Positions 31,876 to 40,861 of a stretch of 40,861 nt of DNA are shown here, piece by piece. The translations under genes and the position numbers were made by a program. The notes below the pieces were generated by a model. The model saw only the letters and a program-made list of their open reading frames with translations, was not told the origin of the DNA and did no database searches. How positions within the stretch are numbered: the first letter of the stretch is position 1; each line of letters starts with the position of its first letter. This DNA is from Verrucomicrobiota bacterium (GTDB taxonomy: Bacteria > Verrucomicrobiota > Verrucomicrobiia > Limisphaerales > JADLHS01): contig JABFSR010000188.1 of NCBI GenBank assembly GCA_013140495.1, forward strand, positions 1 to 40,861, read 5' to 3'.

Positions 31876-32967
31876 TCAGCGGGCGCTCCGAAGCCCGGGC
31901 AGGATTACGTCCTCAATCGCGTGATGAGAAATCATGTGACTCGGTGCGACCTCATCAATTTCCACACGGAACGCCCCTCGTCCAGCTTGCTTGAGCGTGG
32001 AGATTACCCGGCGTTCATAATCCCGCAATGATTCGGCGTAGGTCATGCCTGTGGCCTTTTCATCATGTTGAGCCTGACCGAAACAACAGTCGTCCCTGCG
32101 CACCAGGATTTGCACCTGTTTCCGCCCGCGTCCGTGCGCGCCAAGAATGTAGAGGTCAGGATAACCAGCGAGGCCGTAGAACGAAGATTCAAACTGCTCA
32201 CGGTCGCCGACTGATCCGGCGATACGAAGGTAGAGCGGAATGCTGCCTGCCACCGGAAAGCTGCACCGGATGGTCGGATCAATTGCCGCATATAGAGTTG
32301 TTGTCCAGCCGCCGCCGGATAATCCCGTCATGTGGAAAGCCCGATAGTTCGGAGAATTCGCGGCGAGGCTTCGCTTCTTGAGTTGATTCAGACTGATCGC
32401 AACCGGCTCGAGAAAAAACTTAAGCGGGCTGCCGGTCGTCGTCATTTGCATCAAGGCATCGTGTCCACCGGTGCAATCGCCGGGTCGCATGTGCGGCATG
32501 AAAACACCGAGCACGCCGTAACCCTCGCGCAACAGCGCGTTGATGGTGCGTTGCAGGCCATAGCCGACGTCCGCCGACCCAGGATCGTCGTCCAAAGTAC
32601 AAGCGTGGCCGTGATGAACCACGACCAGTTCGCGATTGGGTTTGGCCGGGATGAAATGATAAGCGAGCCCTTGCAGGCCCGGTGCAAGTTCGATACGGAA
32701 TTCGTCCACGCGTGCGAGTTGCCCCAGTTGTTTCACCGGGCTGGGCACGTTGGTTATCACGACATCGGGAAGCCGTCGTTTCGGGAAACCAGCGTCACCC
32801 CAGATATGGCGGATCAACTCCCGCCGCTTGTTTTCAATTTCTCGTGACGAGTGAACGGTGATGGCGCGATCATCAAGGAGTTTGGGTGCGGCAGCCAAGC
32901 CTTGGTTGGCAATCACGCAAAGGAACAAGAATAAGAATGGACGGAGTGCGGAGCGCAGAAGCGGCAT
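31876..32967 (-). CDS. Secreted alpha/beta hydrolase
   Basis: A 363-residue protein from the ATG at 32967, which begins a hydrophobic signal (LRPFLFLFLCVIANQGLAA); another ATG at 33003 is possible. It has an oxyanion-region HHGHACTLDD, the nucleophile elbow GLSGGGWTTTL and a late histidine in PSHMISHHAIEDV, consistent with an esterase or dienelactone-hydrolase-like fold. No closer family is recognised. It converges on the nitrilase with a 25-bp gap. Confidence 0.78.
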   Translation of the reverse strand: MPLLRSALRPFLFLFLCVIANQGLAAAPKLLDDRAITVHSSREIENKRRELIRHIWGDAGFPKRRLPDVVITNVPSPVKQLGQLARVDEFRIELAPGLQGLAYHFIPAKPNRELVVVHHGHACTLDDDPGSADVGYGLQRTINALLREGYGVLGVFMPHMRPGDCTGGHDALMQMTTTGSPLKFFLEPVAISLNQLKKRSLAANSPNYRAFHMTGLSGGGWTTTLYAAIDPTIRCSFPVAGSIPLYLRIAGSVGDREQFESSFYGLAGYPDLYILGAHGRGRKQVQILVRRDDCCFGQAQHDEKATGMTYAESLRDYERRVISTLKQAGRGAFRVEIDEVAPSHMISHHAIEDVILPGLRSAR

Positions 32968-33119
32968 AAGATGGGTGTTGATACAGGAGGTATTTCGTTT
33001 CATGGCCAAAAATGGTTTCTGACTGAAATCAATACGCAGCCTTCTGCCAGCGCGCAAGTATTACCCGTCTTCAAACCGCGCAACCGCAGTTCGACAACGC
33101 TCCGCGAATTTCAGGGCGA

Positions 33120-33162
33120 CGGAAAAAGAAAAACGCCGTTTCGCGTGAAGCGAAACGGCGTT
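33120..33162 (-). terminator. Rho-independent terminator of the Gfo/Idh gene
   Basis: A perfect 13-bp stem (AACGCCGTTTCGC at 33132-33144, its complement at 33150-33162) with a 5-nt loop. Read on the minus strand it is followed by TTTCTTTTTCC, a classic T-tract. It lies 25 bp downstream of the stop of the Gfo/Idh gene at 33187. Confidence 0.9.
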
Positions 33163-33186
33163 CGTAGAAAACTGCGCGTACTCAGG

Positions 33187-34503
33187 TCAGACCGCCCGCA
33201 CTTGCGGGGGTTTGGAAAAGATGTCGTGATTCCCGGGCATCGGCGGCCTGAGCGTGCGGAACGCGCCCCAAGTCATCTTGGATGCATCCTTGTAAAGCTG
33301 CTCAGGACCATAAGCGAATTCGGAATTCAAGATGTCCTCCCATTCCACGACACCACCGCTGTAGGCCGCTTCGCGTCCCATGATTGCGGTGAGCGTGCTG
33401 TCCGTGACCTGCTTGGCCTCGTTGATTTCCTGGCCCTTGAGGATGGCGGTGATGAGGTCAACGTGCTCCTGCACGTAGGGATCAACATTCTTGCCAGCAT
33501 AACGCCAGTTCTCGCCACCCTTGACCTTGATGCTGCCGACAGGGTTCGCCGTGCCCTTGCTGCCAACGACGGCTTCGCTAACGGATGAGAAGTCGCGTTT
33601 GACCTGACCGCAGTAGCTGTGCATGTGAACGCCACTTTCGTATTCAAACTCAACCGCAAAGTTGTCCCAGATCTCGCCGGGTTTATCACCAAGCTGCTGG
33701 CGTGCGCCCAGTCCCCATGCCTTGACCGGATGCGCTCCGGCGACCCAGTTGCAAACGTCAATGTTGTGGACGTGCTGCTCAACGATATGATCCGCGCAAA
33801 GCCAGATGTAGTGATACCAGTTGCGGATCTGGCGTTCCAAGTCAGTGTCACCGACAACGCCACGATGCCAGATAGGGCCACCGTTGACCCAATACGCACG
33901 CAGCGTGGTGACATCGCCAATGGCGCCATCTTGAATGCGTTTGATGGTTTCGATGTAGCCGGGATGATGACGACGTTGCGTACCAGCGGCGATCTTCAGT
34001 CCCTTCTTCTTTGCTTCCTCGGCAGCGGCGTACATGATCCGCGCACCAGGTCCATCCACGCATACCGGTTTCTCTGTGAAGATATTCTTGCCTGCAGCAA
34101 CCGCCGCTTTGAAATACGGTGGGCGGAATCCGGGAGGCGTGGCGAGAATCACGTAGTTGACCCCGGGAACTTCGAGCGCCTTCATGTAGCCATCAAAACC
34201 GCTGAAAGCCTTTTCTGACGGAACACCCCAAGTTTGCGCTGCCTTTGAAGCGGCGTCAGGAAAGAGATCGGCCACAGCCACGATTTTCGCATCGGCACCG
34301 GCAATTTTGGCGGCGTCGAGGAAGTTGGCTCCTGCGCCAGAACCGCGACCGCCAACTCCGATGACGGCGGCGTTCAATTTTTGCGCGGATTGACCGCTTA
34401 CGATGGAAGGGAAGCTAACGGTTGCTGCGGCCGCCGCAGCAACTGACGAGACCTTGATAAACTGTCTGCGAGAGAAACCTGACTGTTCAGTGGGTGTTTT
34501 CAT
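33187..34503 (-). CDS. Gfo/Idh/MocA family oxidoreductase, Tat-exported (second)
   Basis: A 438-residue exported dehydrogenase-like protein. The ATG at 34503 opens MKTPTEQSGFSRRQFIKVSS, a twin-arginine signal with an Ala-rich hydrophobic core. The Rossmann motif AAVIGVGGRGSGAG, FTEKPVCVDG with the catalytic-region Lys, and the C-terminal GREAAYSGGVVEWEDILNS are typical of the Verrucomicrobia and Planctomycete exported group. It differs substantially from the paralogue at 22900-24237. It follows the FGE-domain protein gene on the same strand with a 78-bp gap and ends in a strong terminator, so the two may be co-transcribed. Substrate unknown. Confidence 0.91.
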   Translation of the reverse strand: MKTPTEQSGFSRRQFIKVSSVAAAAAATVSFPSIVSGQSAQKLNAAVIGVGGRGSGAGANFLDAAKIAGADAKIVAVADLFPDAASKAAQTWGVPSEKAFSGFDGYMKALEVPGVNYVILATPPGFRPPYFKAAVAAGKNIFTEKPVCVDGPGARIMYAAAEEAKKKGLKIAAGTQRRHHPGYIETIKRIQDGAIGDVTTLRAYWVNGGPIWHRGVVGDTDLERQIRNWYHYIWLCADHIVEQHVHNIDVCNWVAGAHPVKAWGLGARQQLGDKPGEIWDNFAVEFEYESGVHMHSYCGQVKRDFSSVSEAVVGSKGTANPVGSIKVKGGENWRYAGKNVDPYVQEHVDLITAILKGQEINEAKQVTDSTLTAIMGREAAYSGGVVEWEDILNSEFAYGPEQLYKDASKMTWGAFRTLRPPMPGNHDIFSKPPQVRAV

Positions 34504-34581
34504 GGTTTTGTTGTTAATAATGTTGTGATCGGGATAATGAGTGCAATGGCTGGCTGTTGGCAATTCAGTAATTCAAATGAC

Positions 34582-36774
34582 TCAATCTTTTTCAACGCCG
34601 CTGATCCAGTATTTCGCCATTTCCTCGGGAGAAGGAACTTTCAGCGGACGCACGATGCGGAATCCTACCTTGGTGCAATCGGAAAGCCACCAGACCGTCT
34701 TGGGCAGGTTCGGGTAGGTCATCTTCCATTCCGGACCTGATTTGAATCTGGAGGAGCAGCGCACCAAGCCGGGATCATCATCGTATGCGCCGCCTCGAAT
34801 CGCGTGTGGGTAAGGCTTTGTGGCTTTATTCCAAGGGTCAACTGAAACGGACTCTTTGGCGCAGGCTTGGTAGTAAGACTCGTCATACTGATCGAGCACC
34901 CACTCAGCCACGTTGCCGAGCATGTCGTGAAGACCCCATGGGTTGGGAAGCTTTTTACCTATCTTCTGATATTTTGAATCTGAGTTATCAAAGTACCAGG
35001 CGTACTTTTCGAGATCAGCAGCATTATCACCAAAGAAATAGGCGGTGGACGTTCCCGCACGACAGGCATATTCCCACTCGGCTTCAGTCGGCAACCGATA
35101 GAAATGCCCGGTCTTTGCGCTCAACCAGTGGCAGAACTTGTTGGCGGCGTGCTGCGTCATGGCGATTGCAGGCAATCCTCGACTCTGGCCCAAGCCGAAG
35201 CTCATGTCGCCGTACGGCTTTGAGGGGCGGGTAACAACATCGGAAATCTGATTGATTTCGTCAGGTGTAGGATTTGATTCGCGCAAGGTCATTTCGGTGG
35301 TGTCCTTATAGACGAACACCAAGAACTGCTGCCAGGTCACTTCATACTTGGCCATCCAGAAGGGTGAGATTTTGACGCGATGCTGCGGTCCTTCGCCAGC
35401 TTGACGATCCTTCTCCTTGTCAGGACTGCCCATCGCAAATTCACCGCCCGGGATCGGGGTCATCACATAATCAAGACCTGTACCCGGAATCGTGTTTGTA
35501 TAAACCTTCATGTCGGACTCGGACTTTTCGGTCAGACTTGCGACGATGCGTTTGTGAATAAGTGGCACGGTCGAATCATCCCGGTCGTCCAGCAGTGGCA
35601 GGTTACCCTTGGTGCTTAGTACGTAGTTGCCGTTCTTCAGTTGGTATGCCTGATAAATGGCCGTCTTCGGCGTCGGTATATTTGTGGAGGCCAACTGGCA
35701 AGAAAACAAAATTATCGTGTCTGACAATGTCAACGCAGCATGCAGGAACCTGTTCGTGTATCCTGCCAGTGGTTGAACCACAACCGGCGCATTTGCACCA
35801 TCAAAGTCCATCAACTGGGCAGACTCTGTCTCCTCAAACACCCCGACCATTCTGCTCTTCTTTTCCCCCTCCACCGAGACAAGCTGGGTTATCGGCTTGG
35901 GAAGGGTAAAAGTCTTCATCGCACCTGCTGTGAATTTGCCCCCCGCTTCAGAAATCGGGCAGACTGTGATTGTTGGTTCACCGCTCGTGTAAAAGACAAA
36001 CTCCCGAACCGCTTCCCCACGAAAATATCCAGGTATGTAATCGCTCCCTTTGGGAACATTTGGAACGGTCAAAATATTCTCCAGCTTTCCGCTGTCGAGT
36101 GTGCCTATTAACAGACTGTCTGCCTTTTCCCCGGGGATGACAAACGTTGCGTATTCCTTCCCGCCACGTTTGAGAGAAACCCGGTTTCCGCGCGCGCTGT
36201 CAGCAGTGGCTGGCGTGTTGCTGATCTGGGTGAACGCCTTGCCGCTGTTTCGATACAGGGTGACGCGAAAACCGGGATCGCTGTTGAAATTGCTCGGCAC
36301 ATAGAGATCATCCAAGGCGTTGTTCCCGGCACCCCCGATGTCGATTGCTATGGCAAGATTCGGCCCGATCGCGCTGTTGGGCAGCATGACGGGATCGCCG
36401 GGAGAATTTGCGCTTTGAGCTTCAAGGGATGAGATGAGATTTTCGGTGGCAGAGACAAACACCAGTGAATCGATCTTGGGGTCACTAAACCTGCCAACTG
36501 CGACACCACTTACGTCTTTGAAACCGCATGAACGCCATTCCACCCACTTGAACATTCCGTCACCCAACGAATAACCGAGGCGCACGCGACCTTTCTCCTT
36601 ATCCACAAGTGCAACATCCGTCTTACCATCTCCATCGAAGTCACCCGATGTGAGAAATTCCCGCTCCATTTCATAAACAAACGGCGATGCGATTACTTGC
36701 GTTGCAGGGAGCGTTATGGACAGAGCGAGAGCGGCCATCGCTGCCACTGTGGGTTTGAAAGTCATTTTGTTCAT
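34582..36774 (-). CDS. Secreted protein with FG-GAP and FGE-sulfatase (SUMF1) domains
   Basis: A 730-residue secreted protein. After a signal peptide (about 1-29) come FG-GAP/VCBS-like calcium-binding repeats starting SGDFDGDGKTDVALVD (about 42-57). A beta-rich middle follows, and then a C-terminal formylglycine-generating-enzyme-like domain (about 435-715). The last has PIPGGEFAMGSPDKEKDR, KYEVTWQQFLVF, YRLPTEAEWEYACRAGT, GLHDMLGNVAEWVLDQYD and IRGGAYDDDPGLVRCSSR. Most secreted members of this family in these bacteria are not true sulfatase activators, and I see no paired active-site cysteines to prove catalysis. The gene is followed by a Gfo/Idh gene in the same direction. Confidence 0.88.
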   Translation of the reverse strand: MNKMTFKPTVAAMAALALSITLPATQVIASPFVYEMEREFLTSGDFDGDGKTDVALVDKEKGRVRLGYSLGDGMFKWVEWRSCGFKDVSGVAVGRFSDPKIDSLVFVSATENLISSLEAQSANSPGDPVMLPNSAIGPNLAIAIDIGGAGNNALDDLYVPSNFNSDPGFRVTLYRNSGKAFTQISNTPATADSARGNRVSLKRGGKEYATFVIPGEKADSLLIGTLDSGKLENILTVPNVPKGSDYIPGYFRGEAVREFVFYTSGEPTITVCPISEAGGKFTAGAMKTFTLPKPITQLVSVEGEKKSRMVGVFEETESAQLMDFDGANAPVVVQPLAGYTNRFLHAALTLSDTIILFSCQLASTNIPTPKTAIYQAYQLKNGNYVLSTKGNLPLLDDRDDSTVPLIHKRIVASLTEKSESDMKVYTNTIPGTGLDYVMTPIPGGEFAMGSPDKEKDRQAGEGPQHRVKISPFWMAKYEVTWQQFLVFVYKDTTEMTLRESNPTPDEINQISDVVTRPSKPYGDMSFGLGQSRGLPAIAMTQHAANKFCHWLSAKTGHFYRLPTEAEWEYACRAGTSTAYFFGDNAADLEKYAWYFDNSDSKYQKIGKKLPNPWGLHDMLGNVAEWVLDQYDESYYQACAKESVSVDPWNKATKPYPHAIRGGAYDDDPGLVRCSSRFKSGPEWKMTYPNLPKTVWWLSDCTKVGFRIVRPLKVPSPEEMAKYWISGVEKD

Positions 36775-36993
36775 TTGATTTCAAATAGAATAATATCTGC
36801 GACAGCAATAATGGACAAACCAACTGATTCAAGTCCAGCGAATCTCTTGGTTCAACCAACATATACATGCGACGCAACCTGCGGGTAATTCATTCAGTGG
36901 AAACCTGTTTACCGGACAAACTCCAGGCAGTGTGATCAGGCGGATACGACACGAGGCGCTTGTGTTTTGCGCTGGAGGGAATAACCTTGGCGC

Positions 36994-37449
36994 ATGAAGA
37001 ACGATGTTGTGCCCGTTCAGATTCGAGGAATTCTTCCAGCCAACAGCGGTTGTGCGCTGTTTGTCGGGAACGATGAAAAGGTTTTCGTCATCAATGTCGA
37101 ACCGCAGATGGGAAAAACCATCAGTGATTTTCTTCGCGATGCGCCGAAGGAGCGTCCCCTCACGCATGACCTCATGCAGAATGTCTTCAAGGGCTTCAAC
37201 ATTTCCGTCGCGCGCGTTGTCATCACCGAACTCAAGAATTCCACCTACTTCGCCCGGCTCATTCTCGAACAGCAGAACGAAATCGCCCGGAAGATCGTCG
37301 AGATAGACGCGCGCCCAAGCGATTGCCTTGCGATTGCAGCCGCGCAGAAACGCCCCATCTTCGTCAGCCAGTCGCTCTTCAACCAGGTGGAGGACATGAG
37401 TGAGGTTCTTGATCGAATCAACCAAAGCGGCGAGGAATCCTCCGACTGA
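36994..37449 (+). CDS. Bifunctional nuclease (BFN/DUF151) family protein
   Basis: A 151-residue protein of the BFN family, with a core running from VPVQIRGIL through FVINVEPQMGKTISDFL, RPLTHDLMQNV, KNSTYFARLIL and IDARPSDCLAIA. Some homologues have nuclease activity and others act as structural or regulatory proteins. GGAGGG lies about 15 bp before the ATG, slightly far for an ideal ribosome site. It appears to start a short cluster with holA and a STAS gene on the same strand. Confidence 0.88.
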   Translation: MKNDVVPVQIRGILPANSGCALFVGNDEKVFVINVEPQMGKTISDFLRDAPKERPLTHDLMQNVFKGFNISVARVVITELKNSTYFARLILEQQNEIARKIVEIDARPSDCLAIAAAQKRPIFVSQSLFNQVEDMSEVLDRINQSGEESSD

Positions 37450-37520
37450 CCATGGCTGCCTCCAACGCCAAACCGGTTTCTCCGGCCTCCGCCGGGCCGA
37501 AGCCAGCAAAAACTTTTTAG

Positions 37521-38711
37521 ATGCCTCCTCAAGCCAAAACCTCCAGCGTTGCGAACACCGCCGAGGCTGCGGCCCGGCAAAGGCCGGTGGCGCTTGTTTG
37601 CGGTGAAGATGAATTCGCCGTCAAACAACGCGCCCGTGAAATCTTCCAAAAATGGTCGTCCGAACTCGGCGGCATGGATCACGAAATCATTGACGCCACC
37701 GCGGGAAACAGCGGCGATGCGCTCAAGGCCATCTCGAAACTGCGCGAGGCCCTGCAGACGCTTCCATTTTTCGGCACTGGCAAGGCGGTGTGGTTGCGCG
37801 ACTGCAATTTTCTCGGCGAGGAACGCACGGCTTCCACCGCCGATGTGACGGAAACACTTGCGAGCCTTGCCGACGAGCTGAAAACTTTTTCCTGGGGCAA
37901 CGTCCGGCTGCTCGTCAGCGCCGGCAAGGTGGACAAGCGCAAAGTTTTTTACAAAACACTCGACAAGATCGGCAACGTGGAATTGCTCGATGGCTGGTCT
38001 GTCAACGACAAGGACTGGGTGGATCAGGCAGAAGCATGGGCGCGAAAAACGATCAAGTCGCGCGGCAAGGAAGTCAGCGAGGCTGCGCTTTCGGAATTGA
38101 TCGAATGTGTCGGTCCTCACGCACGACAACTGGACAGCGAAGTTGAAAAGCTTTGCCTGTTTGTCGGCGCCCGGGCGCAGATCGAACTCGTGGACGTGAA
38201 CACAATTTGCACCAAGAACAAAATGGCGCGGGCGTTTGCGCTGGGCGACGCACTTGGCAACCGCAACCTCCCCGCCCTGCTCCGCTGCCTGGACGAGGAA
38301 TTGTGGGAAATGCAGTTCGACAAGGACAAGAGCGAGATCGGCCTGCTCTACGGTTTGATTTCGAAAGTCCGCGCACTGCTGATGTTGAAGGAAATGATCC
38401 GCGAAGGATGGGTCAAGCCTACGAACGATTACAACAGCTTCAAGTCGCAACTCGAACGCGTGCCTCGCGAACAATTGCCGGCAGACAAAAAATACAATCC
38501 GCTTGCCTTGAATCCATACGTCTTGTTCAAGGCGCTGTCTCAAGTCAGGAATTATTCCGAGACGGAACTCGTGAGTGCGATGGATTCACTGCTCCAATGC
38601 AACCAGAGGCTTGTCACCAGTGCGCTGGATGAGGCACTGGTCTTGCAGCAAACATTGGTGCAAATTGTCGGTGCGCCCAAACAACAAAATCCGGTGGCGC
38701 GAGCAGCGTAA
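37521..38711 (+). CDS. holA: DNA polymerase III subunit delta
   Basis: The clamp-loader delta subunit that opens the sliding clamp (396 residues). Family features include VALVCGEDEFAVKQRAREIF at the N-terminus, LREALQTLPFFGTGKAVWLRD, AALSELIECVGPHARQLDSEVEKL (split region about 190-215) and a C-terminal collar domain with NPYVLFKALSQVRNYSETELVSAMDSLLQ. The ATG at 37521 directly follows an in-frame TAG, beyond which a 22-codon reading frame starts at 37452 with the same Ala/Pro/Lys-rich flavour; this may be a leader peptide or an N-terminal part lost to an amber codon. The STAS gene follows by 7 bp. Confidence 0.9.
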   Translation: MPPQAKTSSVANTAEAAARQRPVALVCGEDEFAVKQRAREIFQKWSSELGGMDHEIIDATAGNSGDALKAISKLREALQTLPFFGTGKAVWLRDCNFLGEERTASTADVTETLASLADELKTFSWGNVRLLVSAGKVDKRKVFYKTLDKIGNVELLDGWSVNDKDWVDQAEAWARKTIKSRGKEVSEAALSELIECVGPHARQLDSEVEKLCLFVGARAQIELVDVNTICTKNKMARAFALGDALGNRNLPALLRCLDEELWEMQFDKDKSEIGLLYGLISKVRALLMLKEMIREGWVKPTNDYNSFKSQLERVPREQLPADKKYNPLALNPYVLFKALSQVRNYSETELVSAMDSLLQCNQRLVTSALDEALVLQQTLVQIVGAPKQQNPVARAA

Positions 38712-38718
38712 CAATCCC

Positions 38719-39252
38719 ATGAGCAACCCCGCTCCAATCTTGTCCGTGCTTGTCGGCGAACATTTCGCCTGCGTGAAAGTGAATGGCCGCGCGAACTTCA
38801 ACGTCAGCGTGGACTTCAAAAACATCGTCACCTGCCTGCGAGGCAAAGGCTATAATTACGTGGTGGTCGAGCTTTCCGGGTGTCCACTCATGGACAGCAC
38901 ATTTCTTGGCGTACTTGCGGGATTTGGATTGAAGGCCAACCAGAGCGAAGACAGCGAGAACCCTGAAACCATTGAACTGCGCAATGCCAACGAACGCATC
39001 ATAGAGTTGCTGGAGAATCTCGGCGTGCTTTTTCTGTTCAAGGTGGCGAAGGGAACGAAGTTGCCTGAAGAAATGGAGGAATCCGCAACTCACTGTACAT
39101 CCAACGTCTCAAAGGAGGAAATCGCCCGCGCCTGCCTTGAAGCGCACCAGACCTTGATGGACATCAATCCTGAAAATGTCACCAGGTTCAAAGATGTCAC
39201 AAAATTCCTGGCCGAAGACCTGGAAAAGCTGCGCGGAAGAATTGAAGGTTGA
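38719..39252 (+). CDS. STAS-domain protein (anti-sigma factor antagonist-like)
   Basis: A 177-residue protein. The N-terminal about 110 residues are a STAS domain with the phosphorylatable Ser60 in LSGCPLMDSTFLGVLAG, as in SpoIIAA-like antagonists. A C-terminal helical extension follows (about 120-177, rich in Glu/Lys, with NVTRFKDVTKFLAEDLEKL). Partner-switching regulation is expected by family; the kinase or anti-sigma partner is not in the window. The ATG at 38719 is 7 bp past the holA stop, indicating co-transcription; longer upstream frames overlap holA and are rejected. Confidence 0.87.
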   Translation: MSNPAPILSVLVGEHFACVKVNGRANFNVSVDFKNIVTCLRGKGYNYVVVELSGCPLMDSTFLGVLAGFGLKANQSEDSENPETIELRNANERIIELLENLGVLFLFKVAKGTKLPEEMEESATHCTSNVSKEEIARACLEAHQTLMDINPENVTRFKDVTKFLAEDLEKLRGRIEG

Positions 39253-39344
39253 TTTGAAATGCCGGATCACACCCGTGGTCGGGCGCGCCAGCACAGATAC
39301 AGGTTGGGCAAATTGAACTTCGCCGAAGACCGGACGCATTCAGT

Positions 39345-40861
39345 CTAATGAGATTCCTTTGAGTCGAGCCGCTCGCGGATCGCCCTGGCAAGCGTATGAG
39401 GATGATACGGCTTGGGAAGATAATTCACACCCACCTGTAGAACGAATTCACGACCGACTACTTCCGCGCTGTAGCCGCTGGTGAAGATCACCTTTAATCC
39501 TGGACGCTCGGCCTGAAGTTTTTCCGCCAGTTCCCAGCCGGTCATTCGATCCGGCATCACCATATCAGTGAGCACCAGATCAATCTGTCCCTTGTTCTCA
39601 TTCCAGACACCCAGAGCTTTCTGGCCCGACTCGGCTTCGAGAACCCGATAGCCGCGACGCCGCAGCAAAGTTGAAACGAGTTCCCGCACCGGTTTTTCAT
39701 CCTCAACGATGAGTATGCATTCGTTGCCGCCGCTCACAACCGGTTCAACAGTCTTGGCCGCCAGTTCGCAGGCCACGTCCTCCAAAGAAGGCAGATAAAC
39801 CTTGAACGTCGTCCCGCGTCCGGTTTCCGTTTCAATCTCAATCCAGCCGTGATGTTGCTTTACGATGCCGTAAACTGTTGCGAGGCCAAGGCCGGTTCCT
39901 TTGCCAACTTCCTTGGTGGTGAAGAACGGCTCAAAAATTCGTGGCAACACCTCCGGCGGAATTCCCGTGCCGGTGTCGCCCACGGAAAGTAAAACAAAAC
40001 GTCCGATCCTGGCCTGCGGCTGGCGTTCGAGATATTTTTGATCCACATCAACCGCACCGATTTGAATGTTCAACTGCCCGCCTTTGAGCATTGCGTCGCG
40101 CGCATTCACTGCCAGGTTCAAAAGTATCTGCTCCATCATGCCGCGATCCGCCTGCACGGGAGCCGGGGACTGCCAGTAACGGACGCGCAGCGCCACGTCC
40201 TCGCCAAGCAACCGGCCCAGCATCGCGCCCATGTGACTGACCACTTCGTTCATGTCCAGCCGGCGAGTATCGAGAACCTGCCGCCGGCTGAACGCCAGCA
40301 GTTGCTTCGTCAGCGCCGCCGCACGGTTCACCGCCTCAACAATCTGCTGCGAAGAATCGGCTGAATCCTGATTTCTGGCATCCAGCAGCAACAAAGACGC
40401 ATGCCCGTGGATGACTGTGAGGAGATTGTTGAAATCATGCGCCACTCCACCGGCGAGCTGGCCGATGGCTTCCATCTTTTGCGCCTGCCGGAACTGTTCC
40501 TCCAGCCGTTTCTGATTCGACACGTCGCGCACATGCAGCAATACGGCAGGCCGACCGCGGTACGGGATGCGACCGGCGCGAATCTCCACCGGCGTCACCT
40601 TTCCATCTGCCGTCCATCTCTCGCTTTCCGCCCGGGAAATCTCTTCGGAGGAAAGCTTGGCAAACAGAATCTTGGCCGCGTCGCGTTTATCAGGTGGAAA
40701 GAGTTCGAGAAAGTTTTTCCCGACGATGCTCTCCCGCGCCAACCCATGCAAAAGGCAGCCAGCCGGGTTCACATCGAGAACGTTTCCCTCCAAATCTTCC
40801 ACCAGGATTGCATCCGGCGAACCTTCAAACAAATCCCCGAACTGTTGTTCGCTCTCACGCA
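39345..40861 (-). CDS. Hybrid histidine kinase with PAS and receiver domains (5' end outside window)
   Basis: A sensor kinase running off the right edge; the frame stays open to position 40861, encoding [19 protein letters not shown], so no start is visible. The order is: a PAS domain ([19 protein letters not shown]), the phosphoacceptor H-box [11 protein letters not shown] (His codon 40437-40439), ATPase motifs [17 protein letters not shown] and [13 protein letters not shown], then a C-terminal receiver with [13 protein letters not shown] and phosphoacceptor Asp in LVLTDMVMP (39564-39566). All catalytic residues expected for autophosphorylation and internal transfer are present. No DNA-binding output domain is attached. 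The input signal is unknown. Confidence 0.93.
   Translation of the reverse strand, partial: RESEQQFGDLFEGSPDAILVEDLEGNVLDVNPAGCLLHGLARESIVGKNFLELFPPDKRDAAKILFAKLSSEEISRAESERWTADGKVTPVEIRAGRIPYRGRPAVLLHVRDVSNQKRLEEQFRQAQKMEAIGQLAGGVAHDFNNLLTVIHGHASLLLLDARNQDSADSSQQIVEAVNRAAALTKQLLAFSRRQVLDTRRLDMNEVVSHMGAMLGRLLGEDVALRVRYWQSPAPVQADRGMMEQILLNLAVNARDAMLKGGQLNIQIGAVDVDQKYLERQPQARIGRFVLLSVGDTGTGIPPEVLPRIFEPFFTTKEVGKGTGLGLATVYGIVKQHHGWIEIETETGRGTTFKVYLPSLEDVACELAAKTVEPVVSGGNECILIVEDEKPVRELVSTLLRRRGYRVLEAESGQKALGVWNENKGQIDLVLTDMVMPDRMTGWELAEKLQAERPGLKVIFTSGYSAEVVGREFVLQVGVNYLPKPYHPHTLARAIRERLDSKESH

Noticed and set aside
36811..36888. 25-codon small gene beginning MDKPTDSSPANLL
   Set aside because: No ribosome site, no hydrophobic or conserved features, and overlap with a likely promoter region; chance frame.
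37245..38543. 432-codon minus-strand frame opposite the nuclease and holA genes
   Set aside because: Antisense to two well-supported genes; its composition is that of a reverse-complement shadow and no motif is seen.

Overview
The window reads as a chromosomal segment of a Verrucomicrobiota bacterium, probably a Pedosphaera/Limisphaerales-like lineage. The evidence is indirect: moderate-to-high GC, a prepilin-type protein with the [35 protein letters not shown] N-terminus (described by position in its entry), a PEP-CTERM protein, LamG/Ig surface proteins, Tat-exported Gfo/Idh/MocA oxidoreductases and a secreted FGE/SUMF1 protein. No plasmid, phage or complete insertion-sequence gene was seen.

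Layout. 1-2296 (+): the C-terminal bulk of YidC (its start lies off the left edge) and a KH/R3H RNA-binding protein (KhpB/Jag type). 15701-2364 (-): one long, tightly packed nitrate-assimilation operon in the order nrtA, nrtB, nrtC, nrtD, outer-membrane porin, narB-type nitrate reductase, CysJ-like diflavin reductase, NirA-type nitrite reductase, MOSC protein, mobA, TauE/SafE permease. Several junctions are 4-base ATGA overlaps. A divergent LysR regulator begins at 15883. 16822-18823 (+): ribD and ribE (riboflavin). 18804-19055 (-): a small lipoprotein. 19750: tRNA-Arg(CCG). 19888-22641 (+): an SDR oxidoreductase and a LamG/Ig surface protein. 22900-36774: mostly secreted or periplasmic accessory genes (two Gfo/Idh/MocA proteins, PEP-CTERM protein, S15/CocE hydrolase, prepilin-like protein, nitrilase, alpha/beta hydrolase, FGE-sulfatase-domain protein), interrupted by glnS and tRNA-Val(GAC). 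36994-39252 (+): bifunctional nuclease, DNA polymerase III delta subunit (holA) and a STAS protein. 39345-40861 (-): a hybrid histidine kinase running off the right edge.

How the genes work together. The NrtABCD transporter and an outer-membrane channel should bring nitrate in. NarB reduces it to nitrite and NirA reduces nitrite to ammonium. The CysJ-like diflavin reductase is the only obvious electron donor in the operon, and MobA plus the MOSC protein serve the molybdenum cofactor. NirA and the diflavin protein share a near-identical short N-terminal motif that could dock them together (inference).

The most unusual signal is a population of REP/REPIN-like palindromes: short hairpins preceded by GGAG (once GTAG), often in inverted pairs of about 71-76 bp. 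At least six arm families occur. Most copies sit between genes, but one complete pair lies in frame inside nirA and a degenerate single copy inside mobA; a different hairpin repeat (peptide SPLPGGEGQGEGR) lies in frame inside the diflavin reductase gene. A second notable signal is a threefold 25-residue tandem repeat in the periplasmic segment of NrtB. No RAYT transposase that could mobilise the palindromes is present in the window.
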